Below are positions 43,224 through 53,651 of a DNA stretch of 64,000 nucleotides, in pieces; position 1 is the first letter of the stretch, and each line of letters opens with the position of its first letter. Under the pieces are notes generated by a model. It was given only the letters and a program-made list of their open reading frames with translations, was not told the DNA's origin and searched no databases. The position numbers and the translations under genes are program-made. Source of the DNA: Ramlibacter agri (GTDB lineage: Bacteria > Pseudomonadota > Gammaproteobacteria > Burkholderiales > Burkholderiaceae_C); assembly GCF_012927085.1 (NCBI RefSeq), contig NZ_JABBFX010000001.1:496001-560000 (forward strand), in the 5' to 3' direction.

Positions 43224-45274
43224 CCTTCGTCCTTCACCTTGTACTGCGACGCCAGCTGCGCCTGCACGTTGGCCGGCACCGGCTCGTAGTGGCTGAAGGC
43301 GATGGTGTAGCGGCCCTGGCCGCCGGTCAGCGAGTTCAGGCGCGACTGGTAGCTGGACAGCTCCGATAGCGGCGCCTGCGCCAGCACTGTCAGTGCGCCA
43401 TCAGTGGCAGCCGCGGTGCCGCTGACCTGGCCGCGCCGGGAGGCAAGGTCGCCGGTGATGTCGCCCATGTTGTTCTCGGGCGCCGAGATCTCCACGTTGA
43501 CGATCGGCTCCAGCACGCAGGGCCGCGCGGCCTGCACGGCGGCGATCAACGCCTTCTTGCCGGCGGTGACAAAGGCGATTTCCTTGCTGTCTACCGTGTG
43601 GTGCTTGCCGTCGTACACCGTCACCTTGAGGTCGACCACCGGATAGCCGGCCAGCACGCCCTGCTCCATGGCCTGGCGCACACCCTTTTCCACCGCCGGC
43701 ATGAAATTGTAGGGGATGGCCCCGCCCTTCACCTCGTCGGAAAACTGGAAGCCGCTGCCGCGCGGCAGGGGTTCGATGCGCAGGAAGACCTCGCCGAATT
43801 GGCCGGCGCCGCCGGTCTGCTTCTTGTGCCGGTGGTGGCCCTCGGCCGGCGCCATGATGGTCTCGCGGTAGGCGATCCGCGGCGGCCGCGTCTCCACCTG
43901 GCAGTTGTGCACGTCGGTCAGGCGTTCCAGCAGCGTGCGCAGGTGCAACTCGCCCAGGCCGTAGACCACCGTCTCGTTGGTGCCGGTGGCCTGCTCCACC
44001 CGCAGGCACGGGTCTTCGCTGATCAGCTTCTGCAGGATGTCGTGCAGGCGCTGTTCGTCGCCGCGCCGCTTGGGCTCGATCGCCAGGCCGTGCACCGGCA
44101 CCGGGAATTCCAGCGGCTTCAGGTGGATGGTGGCGTCCTCGGCGGCGTCATGCAGCACGGCGTCGAAGTGCAGTTCCTCCACCTTCGCAATCGCGCAGAG
44201 ATCGCCCGGCACCGCCTTCGCCACCTCCTTCACGTCCTTGCCCTGCAGCATGAAGAGGTGGCCGACCTTGAAAGGGCGGCGGCCGTCGCCCACGTAGAGC
44301 TGGCTGTCGCGCGTGACGGTGCCCTGGTGCACGCGGATCACGCCCATCTTGCCCACGTAAGGATCCTGCGTGACCTTGAAGACGTGGGCCAGCACGTGCT
44401 TGTCCGGGTCGGGCAACGCCTCGATGGGTTTCGCGTCGTCGCCGGTGCCTTGCAGGAATTCGGGCGGGTTGCTTTCGGTCGGGTCGGGCAGCAGGCGCTC
44501 GATGACGTCCAGCAGTTCTTCCACGCCGACCCCGGTGCGCGAGGACACGAAGCAGACCGGGATGAGGTGCCCTTCGCGCAACGCCTGCTCCAGCGGCGCG
44601 TGCAACTCCTCGGGGTTGACGTCGCCTTCGTTCAGGTAGCGCTCGACGAAAGCGGCATCGACTTCCACCACCTGCTCCACCAGCGCGCGGTGCGCGGCCT
44701 CGACCGAGGAGAAGTCGGGCGGCGGGCCTTCGTCCTTCAGCTTCCAGAAGCAATCGAGCACCTGCTCGCCTTTCTGCGAGGGCAGGTTGACCGGCAGGCA
44801 TTCCTTGCCGAAAGCTGCTTGCAGCTGCTGCAGCAGGTTGCCGAGGTTGACGCCCTGCGCATCGATCTTGTTGACGATGATGATGCGGTCGCGTCCGCGC
44901 TGCCTGGCCCATTCCATCATGCGCACCGCCATCGGCTCGATGCCGGTGGACGCGTTGATCACGACGGCGGCGGTTTCCACCGCTTCCAGCGCGGGCAGCG
45001 ACTGGCCCAGGAAGTCAGGGGCGCCGGGCGTGTCGACCAGGTGGGTGAGGATGCCGCGGTGTTCGACGTGCAGCAGGCTGGTGTTCAGCGAGCGCAGGAA
45101 GCGTTTTTCCAGCGGGTCGTAGTCGGAGGCAGTGCTGCCCTTTTCGACGCTGCCGGGCGCGCCCACCGCCCCGGCTTTCCACAGCAAGGCCTCGGCCAGG
45201 CTGGTCTTGCCTGCGGCGCTGGGCCCCACGAGGGCCACGGTGCGCCGGGCGGCGATGTCGCGATGAGAAGCCAC
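43220..45274 (-). CDS. Elongation factor G paralogue (EF-G-like GTPase)
   Basis: 684 aa. G1 P-loop is GPSAAGKTS instead of the usual AHIDAGKT; G3 is DTPG and G4 NKID. Domains II-V follow, including EVKGGAIPYNFMPAVEKG and the domain IV HHRHKKQTGGAGQFGEV. This matches the EF-G-like paralogues that coexist with the main fusA gene outside the str operon; roles include ribosome recycling or stress. No ribosomal protein genes adjoin it. The AAG-type P-loop and isolated context argue against it being the housekeeping EF-G. Confidence 0.85.
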   Translation of the reverse strand: MASHRDIAARRTVALVGPSAAGKTSLAEALLWKAGAVGAPGSVEKGSTASDYDPLEKRFLRSLNTSLLHVEHRGILTHLVDTPGAPDFLGQSLPALEAVETAAVVINASTGIEPMAVRMMEWARQRGRDRIIIVNKIDAQGVNLGNLLQQLQAAFGKECLPVNLPSQKGEQVLDCFWKLKDEGPPPDFSSVEAAHRALVEQVVEVDAAFVERYLNEGDVNPEELHAPLEQALREGHLIPVCFVSSRTGVGVEELLDVIERLLPDPTESNPPEFLQGTGDDAKPIEALPDPDKHVLAHVFKVTQDPYVGKMGVIRVHQGTVTRDSQLYVGDGRRPFKVGHLFMLQGKDVKEVAKAVPGDLCAIAKVEELHFDAVLHDAAEDATIHLKPLEFPVPVHGLAIEPKRRGDEQRLHDILQKLISEDPCLRVEQATGTNETVVYGLGELHLRTLLERLTDVHNCQVETRPPRIAYRETIMAPAEGHHRHKKQTGGAGQFGEVFLRIEPLPRGSGFQFSDEVKGGAIPYNFMPAVEKGVRQAMEQGVLAGYPVVDLKVTVYDGKHHTVDSKEIAFVTAGKKALIAAVQAARPCVLEPIVNVEISAPENNMGDITGDLASRRGQVSGTAAATDGALTVLAQAPLSELSSYQSRLNSLTGGQGRYTIAFSHYEPVPANVQAQLASQYKVKDEG

Positions 45275-45692
45275 GGGACCTCCGGCAACTTCAGGGAGGG
45301 ACCATCCTACGGCCCCGGCGCGCGGCCCGCAATGACGTCAACGCGTGGTTCGGGCGCTGTCCTCCGGTGTCCGACGGCGCGTTCGGCGATGTCCTACACA
45401 ATGTGAGCGCAAGCTCGCTCATGCTGGACCGTATGCCCGACAGGAATCGCAAACATCCCGGGGGCCGGCCTGAATTCGAAGTCGCGTACTACACCAAGGA
45501 GCTCGGCAGGACGCTGCAGCGCCAGCTGCTGACGCAGCAACTCGCGCAGCTGAGCGAAGGCAACGGCAACCGCAATCTCCGTGACGAGGGCGTAGCGCCC
45601 GATGCCGCGACCCCTTCACCACTTGACGACGGCGCGGACCCCCGCGCCCGGCCGTAGCCTGCTAGGATTTTCCCGAAGCCGGGAGAATCCAC
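45275..45692. other. 418-nt region between the EF-G paralogue and the glutamine-synthetase-like gene
   Basis: It contains a weak small ORF (45367-45657) and presumably divergent promoters. No repeat, RNA gene or clear terminator was seen. The sequence just before the next gene (GGGAGAATCCAC, 45681-45692) is its ribosome site. Confidence 0.5.
45367..45657 (+). CDS. Possible small hypothetical protein
   Basis: 96 aa as an open frame; starts at ATG 45421 or 45433 would also fit. The stretch HPGGRPEFEVAYYTKELGRTLQRQLL has a plausible helical composition, but there is no ribosome site or family match. Could be a real small gene or a chance frame in GC-rich DNA. Confidence 0.3.
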   Translation: MSDGAFGDVLHNVSASSLMLDRMPDRNRKHPGGRPEFEVAYYTKELGRTLQRQLLTQQLAQLSEGNGNRNLRDEGVAPDAATPSPLDDGADPRARP

Positions 45693-47045
<1,353 letters not shown>

Positions 47046-47046
47046 C

Positions 47047-47559
47047 GTGAGCGACATCCACATCCGCCTGCTGCATCCCGCCGACGCCTCGGCCTACCGC
47101 TCGCTGCGCCTGCGCGGCCTGCGCGAGCATCCGGACGCCTTCACCTCCAGCTACGAGGAGGACGCGCAGCAGCCGGTGTCCAGCGCCGAAACGCGGTTGG
47201 CGTCCACGCGCACGACCTTCTGGGGCGCTTTCCGCGGCAACGAGCTGTACGGCATCGTCGGCCTGGAGCGCGAGCCGCGCGCCAAGAACCGCCACAAGGC
47301 CACGGTGGTCGGCATGTATGTGGCGCCGGAAGCGTCCGGCCAGCGGCTGGGCGTGAAGCTGCTGGAGGCGCTGGTGGCGCAGGCGCGCACCGAAGGCCTG
47401 GAGGCGCTGGTGCTGACGGTGACCGAGGGCAACGAGGCGGCGCAGCGCCTGTACGAGCGCGCCGGCTTCCGCAGCTTCGGCATCGAGCCGCGTGCGATCA
47501 AGGTGGACGGCCGCTACTACGCCAAGAACCACATGCTGCTGCAACTGGAATCCGCATGA
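47047..47559 (+). CDS. GNAT family N-acetyltransferase
   Basis: 170 aa from a GTG start 2 nt after the ligase stop. GNAT motif A is seen as MYVAPEASGQRLGVKLL, and the C-terminal RLYERAGFRSFGIEP is typical. Acceptor unknown; it may acetylate the amine substrate or an intermediate of the glutamylation pathway, or be a detoxifier. Stop overlaps the following dehydrogenase start (ATGA). Confidence 0.85.
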   Translation: MSDIHIRLLHPADASAYRSLRLRGLREHPDAFTSSYEEDAQQPVSSAETRLASTRTTFWGAFRGNELYGIVGLEREPRAKNRHKATVVGMYVAPEASGQRLGVKLLEALVAQARTEGLEALVLTVTEGNEAAQRLYERAGFRSFGIEPRAIKVDGRYYAKNHMLLQLESA

Positions 47560-48689
47560 CGCTCGCCAGCTTTGCCTTTCCCACCGCCATCCGCTTCGGG
47601 CCCGGCGCCCGCAAGGAAGTGGGGCCGCACCTGCGCGGGCAGGGCTTGCAGCGGCCCTTGGTCGTCACCGACAAGGCGCTGGCGGCGCTGCCCGTGCTGG
47701 CTGAATTCCGCTCCCACCTGCAGGGCCTGGACGTTGCGGTCTATAGCGGCGTCGCTGGCAATCCGACCGCCAGCCAGGTGATGGCTGGCGCCGCGGCGTA
47801 CCAGGCGCATCGCGCCGACTGCGTCATCGGCTTCGGCGGCGGAGCGGCGCTCGACGTCGCCAAGGTGGTGGGCCTTGCGGCCACGCACGAAGGCGACATC
47901 CTCGAATACCGCTGGGACCATCCGCAGGTGCGCGTGATCGCGCAGGAGTTGCCGTACTTCGTCGCGCTGCCGACGACGGCTGGCACAGGCTCGGAGGTGG
48001 GCCGCTCCTCGGTGATCAGCGAGGACGCGACGCACCTCAAGCGCGTGGTGTTCAGCGCGAAGATCCTGGCGCAGAAAGTGTTCGCCGATCCGGAGCTGAC
48101 CGTCGGCCTGCCGCCGCACGTGACCGCGGCCACCGGCATGGACGCGCTGACGCACAACATCGAAAGCTATCTCTCGCCGGCCTACCACCCGTTGTGCGAC
48201 GGCATCGCGCTGGAAGGTGCACGCATCGCGGCGCGCTCGCTGCGCACCGCGGTGAAGGAGCCCGGCAACCTGGCGGCGCGCGGCGACATGCTGATGTCTT
48301 CCATGATGGGCGCCATCGCCTTCCAGAAAGACCTGGGCGCGGTGCATTCCTGCGCCCATGCGCTGGGCGCCGTCTGCGACCTGCACCACGGGCTGGCCAA
48401 CGCGCTGATGATCGATACGGTGCTGGCCTGGAACCAGGAAGCGGTGCCGGAGAAGTTCGAGGAGCTGGCGCACGTGTGCAAAGTGGCCGGCGGCGGCGCG
48501 GCCTTCGTGCCCTGGCTGCGCCAGCTGAAGCAGGACATCGGCATCACCGGCACCCTGGCCACGCATGGCGTCACGCCCGCGCAGCTTCCGCGGCTGGTGG
48601 ACATCGCTTTCCAGGACATCTGCCACCAGACCAACCCGCGGCCGTGCACGCCGCAGGATTTCGAGCGGCTGTTCGCAGCGGCGATGTGA
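47556..48689 (+). CDS. Iron-containing alcohol dehydrogenase
   Basis: 377 aa, start overlapping the acetyltransferase stop. NAD loop GFGGGAALDVAK, PTTAGTGSEVGR, and metal ligands Asp and His in GMDALTHNIES, GAVHSCAHALG and DLHHGLANA match group III Fe-ADH. In this operon it most simply oxidises the hydroxyl of a gamma-glutamylated amino alcohol to an aldehyde. Its presence instead of an FAD amine oxidase (PuuB) is what distinguishes this cluster from a putrescine (Puu) operon. Confidence 0.92.
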   Translation: MTLASFAFPTAIRFGPGARKEVGPHLRGQGLQRPLVVTDKALAALPVLAEFRSHLQGLDVAVYSGVAGNPTASQVMAGAAAYQAHRADCVIGFGGGAALDVAKVVGLAATHEGDILEYRWDHPQVRVIAQELPYFVALPTTAGTGSEVGRSSVISEDATHLKRVVFSAKILAQKVFADPELTVGLPPHVTAATGMDALTHNIESYLSPAYHPLCDGIALEGARIAARSLRTAVKEPGNLAARGDMLMSSMMGAIAFQKDLGAVHSCAHALGAVCDLHHGLANALMIDTVLAWNQEAVPEKFEELAHVCKVAGGGAAFVPWLRQLKQDIGITGTLATHGVTPAQLPRLVDIAFQDICHQTNPRPCTPQDFERLFAAAM

Positions 48690-48690
48690 G

Positions 48691-49464
48691 ATGGACCGCC
48701 TGAGGATCGGCGTTTCCGCCTGCTTCTTCCATCCGGATGGCGAGCGCAAAGCGGCGCCGTCCAAGACCTTGTTGTGGATCGAGCAGTCCACCGCGCACTG
48801 GCTGATGTCCGAAGGCGCCTTCCCGGTGATGGTGCCGTCCTTCGGCGGTTCCACCTTCCGCGGCCCGATCCACGTGCAGGACTACGTGGACTTCCTGGAC
48901 GGCCTCGTCATGCACGGTGGCGCCGACGTCTGGCCGGGCAGCTACGGCGAAAAGCCGCTGCGGCCCGAATGGCACGGTGACCGCGTGCGCGACGAATACG
49001 AGATCGCGCTGGTGAAGGCCTTCGCCGCCGCCGGCAAGCCGGTGTTCGGCATCTGCCGCGGCCTGCAGTTGATCAACGTGGCGCATGGCGGCACGCTGTT
49101 CCAGGACATCAGCACCCAGAAGCCCGGCGCGCTGGTGCACCGCGACGCCGTAGCCTACGACCTCAATTTCCACCAGGTCGACATCCTGGCCGATTCGCGG
49201 CTGGCGCGGCTGCTGGGTGGCGGCCGCCACAAGATCAACAGCGTGCACCACCAGGGCATCAAGGACGTCGCGCCCGGCTTCCAGGTGGAAGCGGTCTCGC
49301 CCGCCGACGGCGTGATCGAGGCCATTCGCCACGGCGGCGACGCCTGGATCGCCGCCGTGCAGTGGCATCCCGAGTTCCACCGCCCCGAACTGGGCGTGGT
49401 GGACGACACGCCGCTGCTGCGCGACTTCCTGGAGGCCGCGCGCCGCGCCCGCGCCAAAGAATGA
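48691..49464 (+). CDS. Gamma-glutamyl hydrolase, class I glutamine amidotransferase-like (PuuD-like)
   Basis: 257 aa from ATG 48691, 1 nt after the dehydrogenase stop. Catalytic nucleophile Cys122 lies in GICRGLQLINV, and the catalytic His/Glu are in QWHPEF. The family hydrolyses gamma-glutamyl bonds (gamma-glutamyl-GABA in the Puu pathway). Here it should release glutamate and the oxidised amino acid from the glutamylated product. Stop overlaps the aldehyde dehydrogenase start (ATGA). Confidence 0.9.
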   Translation: MDRLRIGVSACFFHPDGERKAAPSKTLLWIEQSTAHWLMSEGAFPVMVPSFGGSTFRGPIHVQDYVDFLDGLVMHGGADVWPGSYGEKPLRPEWHGDRVRDEYEIALVKAFAAAGKPVFGICRGLQLINVAHGGTLFQDISTQKPGALVHRDAVAYDLNFHQVDILADSRLARLLGGGRHKINSVHHQGIKDVAPGFQVEAVSPADGVIEAIRHGGDAWIAAVQWHPEFHRPELGVVDDTPLLRDFLEAARRARAKE

Positions 49465-50840
49465 GCACCCTCACCATCCACAACCCCGCCAACGGGGAGC
49501 TGATCATCGCCTTGCCCGCGGACGACGCGGAGTCGGTGGCGGCCAAGGCCGCCGCGGCGCGCACCGCGCAGCCGCTCTGGGCGGCGCGGCACCTGAACGA
49601 ACGCCTGGCCTGCATCGCCCGCTTCCGTGCGGGCGTGGTGCGCGACCTGGAGCAACTCGCCACGACGATGACGCGCGAGACCGGCAAGCCGATCCGCATG
49701 TCGCGCAACGAGCTGAACGGGCTGCTGCCGCGCATCGACTTCTTCCTCGGCGAGACGCCACAGGCGCTCGGCGCCGAGACGGTGCACGACGAAGGCGGCA
49801 TGCGCGAGCAGATCCAGCACGAGCCGCTGGGTGTCATCGCCAACATCTCGGCCTGGAACTATCCCTGGTTCGTCGGCTGCAACGTCGTCCTGCCAGCGTT
49901 GCTGGCCGGCAATGCGGTGCTGTACAAGCCCTCCGAGTACGCCACGCTCACCGGCCTGGAAATCGCGCGGCTGCTGCACGAAGCCGGCGTACCGCGCGAC
50001 GTGATGACCGTCCTGGTCGGCGGCGGCGAAGTGGGCCGGGCGCTGCTGGAGCAACCTGTGGACGGCGTGTTCTTCACCGGCTCGTATGCCACGGGCCAGC
50101 GCATCGCCGAGACGGTGGGCAAGCGTTTCGTCAAGCTGCAACTGGAACTGGGGGGCAAGGACCCGACCTACGTCTGCGAGGATGCAGACCCGCAGGCCGC
50201 CGCCGAGTCGCTGGCCGACGGCGCCATGTACAACACCGGCCAGAGCTGCTGTTCGGTGGAGCGCATCTACGTGCACGAGAAGATCCACGACGCCTTCGTC
50301 GAGGCTTTCGTGAAGACCGTGCGCGGCATGCAGCGCGGCGACCCGATGAACGAGGAAACCTACATCGGCGCCCTCACGCGCGGGCCGCAGCTCGAAGTGC
50401 TGCAGCGGCAGGTGGAAGACGCGGTGCGGCAAGGCGCGAAGCTGCTGGCCGGCAACGCGACGCCGCTTGCGGGACCGGGCAACTGGTTCGAGCCGGCCGT
50501 GCTGGTGGACGTGCACCACGGTATGGAGCTGATGCGCGAGGAAAGTTTTGGGCCCGTCATCGGCATCCAGCAGGTCGCCGATGACGAGGAGGCGATCAAG
50601 CTGATGAACGACACACGCTACGGCCTCACGGCCGGCGTCTACACGCCGGACGAGGCGCGCGCGCGGCGCCTCCTGGCACGCGTGCACGCGGGCAGCGTCT
50701 ACTGGAACTGCTGCGACCGCGTCAGCCCGCGCCTGCCCTGGAGCGGGGTTGGCGATTCCGGCGTGGGGCTGACCCTGTCGAAGTACGGCATCCAGGCCTT
50801 CACACGGCCGAAGGCCTGGCATTTGCGCTCGCCGGCGTAG
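49461..50840 (+). CDS. NAD(P)-dependent aldehyde dehydrogenase
   Basis: 459 aa from the ATG overlapping the hydrolase stop. Catalytic Cys in GQSCCSVERI, Glu in LELGGKDP, Asn in ISAWNYPWF, and MREESFGPVIG confirm the superfamily. It likely oxidises the gamma-glutamyl-aminoaldehyde made by the Fe-ADH to the acid before hydrolysis. Last gene of the glutamylation operon. Confidence 0.93.
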   Translation: MSTLTIHNPANGELIIALPADDAESVAAKAAAARTAQPLWAARHLNERLACIARFRAGVVRDLEQLATTMTRETGKPIRMSRNELNGLLPRIDFFLGETPQALGAETVHDEGGMREQIQHEPLGVIANISAWNYPWFVGCNVVLPALLAGNAVLYKPSEYATLTGLEIARLLHEAGVPRDVMTVLVGGGEVGRALLEQPVDGVFFTGSYATGQRIAETVGKRFVKLQLELGGKDPTYVCEDADPQAAAESLADGAMYNTGQSCCSVERIYVHEKIHDAFVEAFVKTVRGMQRGDPMNEETYIGALTRGPQLEVLQRQVEDAVRQGAKLLAGNATPLAGPGNWFEPAVLVDVHHGMELMREESFGPVIGIQQVADDEEAIKLMNDTRYGLTAGVYTPDEARARRLLARVHAGSVYWNCCDRVSPRLPWSGVGDSGVGLTLSKYGIQAFTRPKAWHLRSPA

Positions 50841-50924
50841 CGCCGCGCGGGGTTCACTCGCGGCGTACGGATTCACCGGCGGCGGGCAGTTGCGTCCAAG
50901 CTCGGCGGGGACATAATCGCGGCC

Positions 50925-51272
50925 ATGCAGCAACTGCGCCGCGCCCGCCACCTCGCCCGCCTCGTGCTGGCCTGGTTCGCGCTGGCCATCGCGGCGGCGG
51001 TGCTGGCGCCGGCTTTTGCCACGCCGGTTCCGGACGTGGTCTGCTCCAGCGCCGGCATCCAGCTGCAGGACAACGCGCCGCAAGGCTTGCCGGGCGACCA
51101 TGCCGCGCACTGCGTGCTGTGCCTGCACGTTGCTGCGCCGCCGCCGTTGCCGCAGTTGCCCCGCGTGCCGGCGGAACTCGCCAGCGTCGTTCCTGTTCCC
51201 GCGCTCTTCGCGCCGCCCCCGCCTCACTCCGCCGCGCCGCTGCCCGCGCGCGGACCTCCCGCCTTCTCCTGA
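50925..51272 (+). CDS. DUF2946 family small secreted protein
   Basis: 115 aa. An N-terminal signal/membrane segment (VLAWFALAIAAAVLAPAFA) is followed by a DUF2946-type HCVLCLH motif and a proline-rich tail. The paired Cys/His suggests metal, probably copper, binding. Such genes often precede TonB receptors or copper genes, as here with a receptor 66 nt downstream. Function unproven. Confidence 0.7.
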   Translation: MQQLRRARHLARLVLAWFALAIAAAVLAPAFATPVPDVVCSSAGIQLQDNAPQGLPGDHAAHCVLCLHVAAPPPLPQLPRVPAELASVVPVPALFAPPPPHSAAPLPARGPPAFS

Positions 51273-51338
51273 TCCGGCCCGCTCCCGCGGAACGCGCCTG
51301 CGTCCGCGGGCGACTGTCCATCGCATCAGGAGTTTTCC

Positions 51339-53651
51339 GTGCGTCCCCATCCCCTGGCCGCGGCCCTGGCCGCCGCCTTTCCCTTCGTCCTCGCGGCGCA
51401 GACCGTCGAGGCCCCCGTGCGCTCGCTCGGCGTCGTCACCGTCACGGGCGGGCAGCCCACCTCGCTGCCCACGCAGATCCCCGCCACCGTCGAAAGCGTC
51501 ACGCGCGAGCAGATCGACCAGACCATCAATGCCCGCGACAGCGAGGATGCGTTGAAGTACCTGCCCAGCCTGCTGGTGCGCAAGCGCTATATCGGCGACT
51601 ACAACCACGCCATCCTTTCCAGCCGGGCCTCGGGCACCGGCAACAGCGCGCGTTCGGCGGTCTATGCCGACGGCATCCTGCTGTCCAACTTCCTCGGCAA
51701 CGGCGTCGGCGGCCTGAGCTTCCCGCCGCGCTGGGGCCTGGTGACGCCGGAGGAGATCGAGCGCGTCGACGTCATGTACGGGCCCTTCTCCGCGGCCTAT
51801 CCGGGCAACTCGGTGGGCGCGGTCGTGGAATACACGACGCGCATGCCGCAGCGGTTCGAGGCGCACGGCAAGGCCGGCTTCGTCAGCCAGCCGTTCGACC
51901 TGTACGGCACGCATGGCAACTTCCAGGCTTACGAGGCCAGTGCCTCGGTGGGCAACCGCGCAGGCGACTGGGCCTGGTGGCTGGACTTCAGCCGCACCGA
52001 CAGCGAGAGCCAGCCGCTCACTTTCGCGACGCGGCTCGTCTCCAGTGGCACGTCAGGTGGCGCCGGCCAGCCGGTGACCGGCGCCGTGCTGGATCGCAAC
52101 AGCGCGGGCCAGCCCTGGTACATCGTCGGCGCCGCGACCCAGTACCACACCGTGCAGGACCACGCGAAGGCCAAGCTGGCCTGGGACATCTCGCCGACCT
52201 TGCGGGCGGCGTACACCATCGGCGCCTGGCAGAACCGGTCGCAGGGTTCGTCCGAAAGCTACCTGCGCAATGCCGCCGGCCAGCCGGTCACCAGCGGCGC
52301 GATCAATATCAACGGCAGCAGCTTCGCGCCGCTCACGGGCGGCGACCTGCCGCTCACCGACGAAAGCCTGTTCCACGTGATGCAGGGGCTTTCGCTGAAG
52401 CGGCATACGCAAGGCGTGTTCGACTGGGAGCTGGCGGCCAGCCGCTACGACTACGTGGAGGACCGCAAGCGGCAGAACGCCGCAGGAAACACCTTGCCCG
52501 GTGCGGCGAGCGGTGGCGCCGGCACCATCGCCGATGGCGACGGCACCGGCTGGAACACGCTGGCCTGGAAGGGCACGTGGCGCCCGGGCGGGCCGCACCT
52601 GTTCGACTTCGGCCTGCAGCAGGACAGCTACGAACTGCGCTATGTGACCAGCAACGCGGTGGCCAGCTGGTTGACCGGAGACCCCGGCAGCCTGGTCAGC
52701 GAAGTCGGCGGCCGCACGCAGTTGCGCAGCCTGTGGGGCCAGGACACCTGGGCCTTCGCGCCGGGCTGGAAGACCGTGCTGGGCCTGCGCGGCGAGCATT
52801 GGACCGCTGCAACGGGCCGCACGATCATCCCGGGCGCCAACGTGGCGACCAACTGGCCGGGACGCAGCGAAGACTTCTGGTCGCCGAAGGCGGCGCTGTC
52901 CTGGCAATGGCGGCCGGCCACGGTGCTGAAGGCCTCGCTGGGGCGCGCTGTGCGCATGCCGACGGTGGCGGAACTCTATGGCGCAACCTCCACGACCAAC
53001 GCGCAGTTCATCAACGATCCCAACCTGAAGTCGGAGCGTTCCTGGACCGGCGAGCTGAGCGCGGAACAGGACCTGGGCAATGCGCTGCTGCGCGTGACGC
53101 TGTTTGCAGAAGACACGCGCGATGCCTTGTTTTCGCAGACGCTGTTCGATGCGAATGCCAACGTCAACGTCACGCGGGTGCAGAACGTCGGCCGCATCGC
53201 GACGCAAGGCGTCGAGCTGGCCTATGAAGGCAGCGACGTGCTGCTCACGGGCATGGACTTGTCCGGCAGCGTGACCTACGCCGACTCCATCATCAAGGAG
53301 AACGCCGGCTTCGTCGCCGTGCCGGGCGACACCGTCGGCAAGCAGCAGCCCAACGTGCCGCGCTGGCGCGCCAGCGCGGTGGCCGCCTACCGCTGGCTGC
53401 CGGGTTTCAGCACCAGCGTCGCCGCGCGCTACAGCGGGCCGCAGTTCCGCACGATGAATAACAGCGACACCAACGGCTACAGCTACATGGGCGTCAGCAA
53501 GTTCTTCACGGTGGACTTGCGCGCCACCTGGCAGGCGAGCAAGACCACGCGGCTTGCCTTCGGCATCGACAACGTCAACGGCTACCAGTACTGGAACTTC
53601 CACCCCTACCCGCAGCGCAGCTACGTGGCGGAGGTGAAAGTGGATCTCTAG
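51339..53651 (+). CDS. TonB-dependent outer-membrane receptor
   Basis: 770 aa from a GTG start with CAGGAG upstream. A signal peptide precedes a TonB-box-like LGVVTVTG, a plug domain (VTREQIDQTINARD, RVDVMYGPFSAAYPGNSVGAVVEY) and a beta-barrel ending in an aromatic-containing strand. It imports a metal complex, siderophore or cofactor across the outer membrane with TonB energy. The DUF2946 gene upstream hints at copper. The stop overlaps the convergent oxidoreductase gene in a CTAG. Confidence 0.9.
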   Translation: MRPHPLAAALAAAFPFVLAAQTVEAPVRSLGVVTVTGGQPTSLPTQIPATVESVTREQIDQTINARDSEDALKYLPSLLVRKRYIGDYNHAILSSRASGTGNSARSAVYADGILLSNFLGNGVGGLSFPPRWGLVTPEEIERVDVMYGPFSAAYPGNSVGAVVEYTTRMPQRFEAHGKAGFVSQPFDLYGTHGNFQAYEASASVGNRAGDWAWWLDFSRTDSESQPLTFATRLVSSGTSGGAGQPVTGAVLDRNSAGQPWYIVGAATQYHTVQDHAKAKLAWDISPTLRAAYTIGAWQNRSQGSSESYLRNAAGQPVTSGAININGSSFAPLTGGDLPLTDESLFHVMQGLSLKRHTQGVFDWELAASRYDYVEDRKRQNAAGNTLPGAASGGAGTIADGDGTGWNTLAWKGTWRPGGPHLFDFGLQQDSYELRYVTSNAVASWLTGDPGSLVSEVGGRTQLRSLWGQDTWAFAPGWKTVLGLRGEHWTAATGRTIIPGANVATNWPGRSEDFWSPKAALSWQWRPATVLKASLGRAVRMPTVAELYGATSTTNAQFINDPNLKSERSWTGELSAEQDLGNALLRVTLFAEDTRDALFSQTLFDANANVNVTRVQNVGRIATQGVELAYEGSDVLLTGMDLSGSVTYADSIIKENAGFVAVPGDTVGKQQPNVPRWRASAVAAYRWLPGFSTSVAARYSGPQFRTMNNSDTNGYSYMGVSKFFTVDLRATWQASKTTRLAFGIDNVNGYQYWNFHPYPQRSYVAEVKVDL

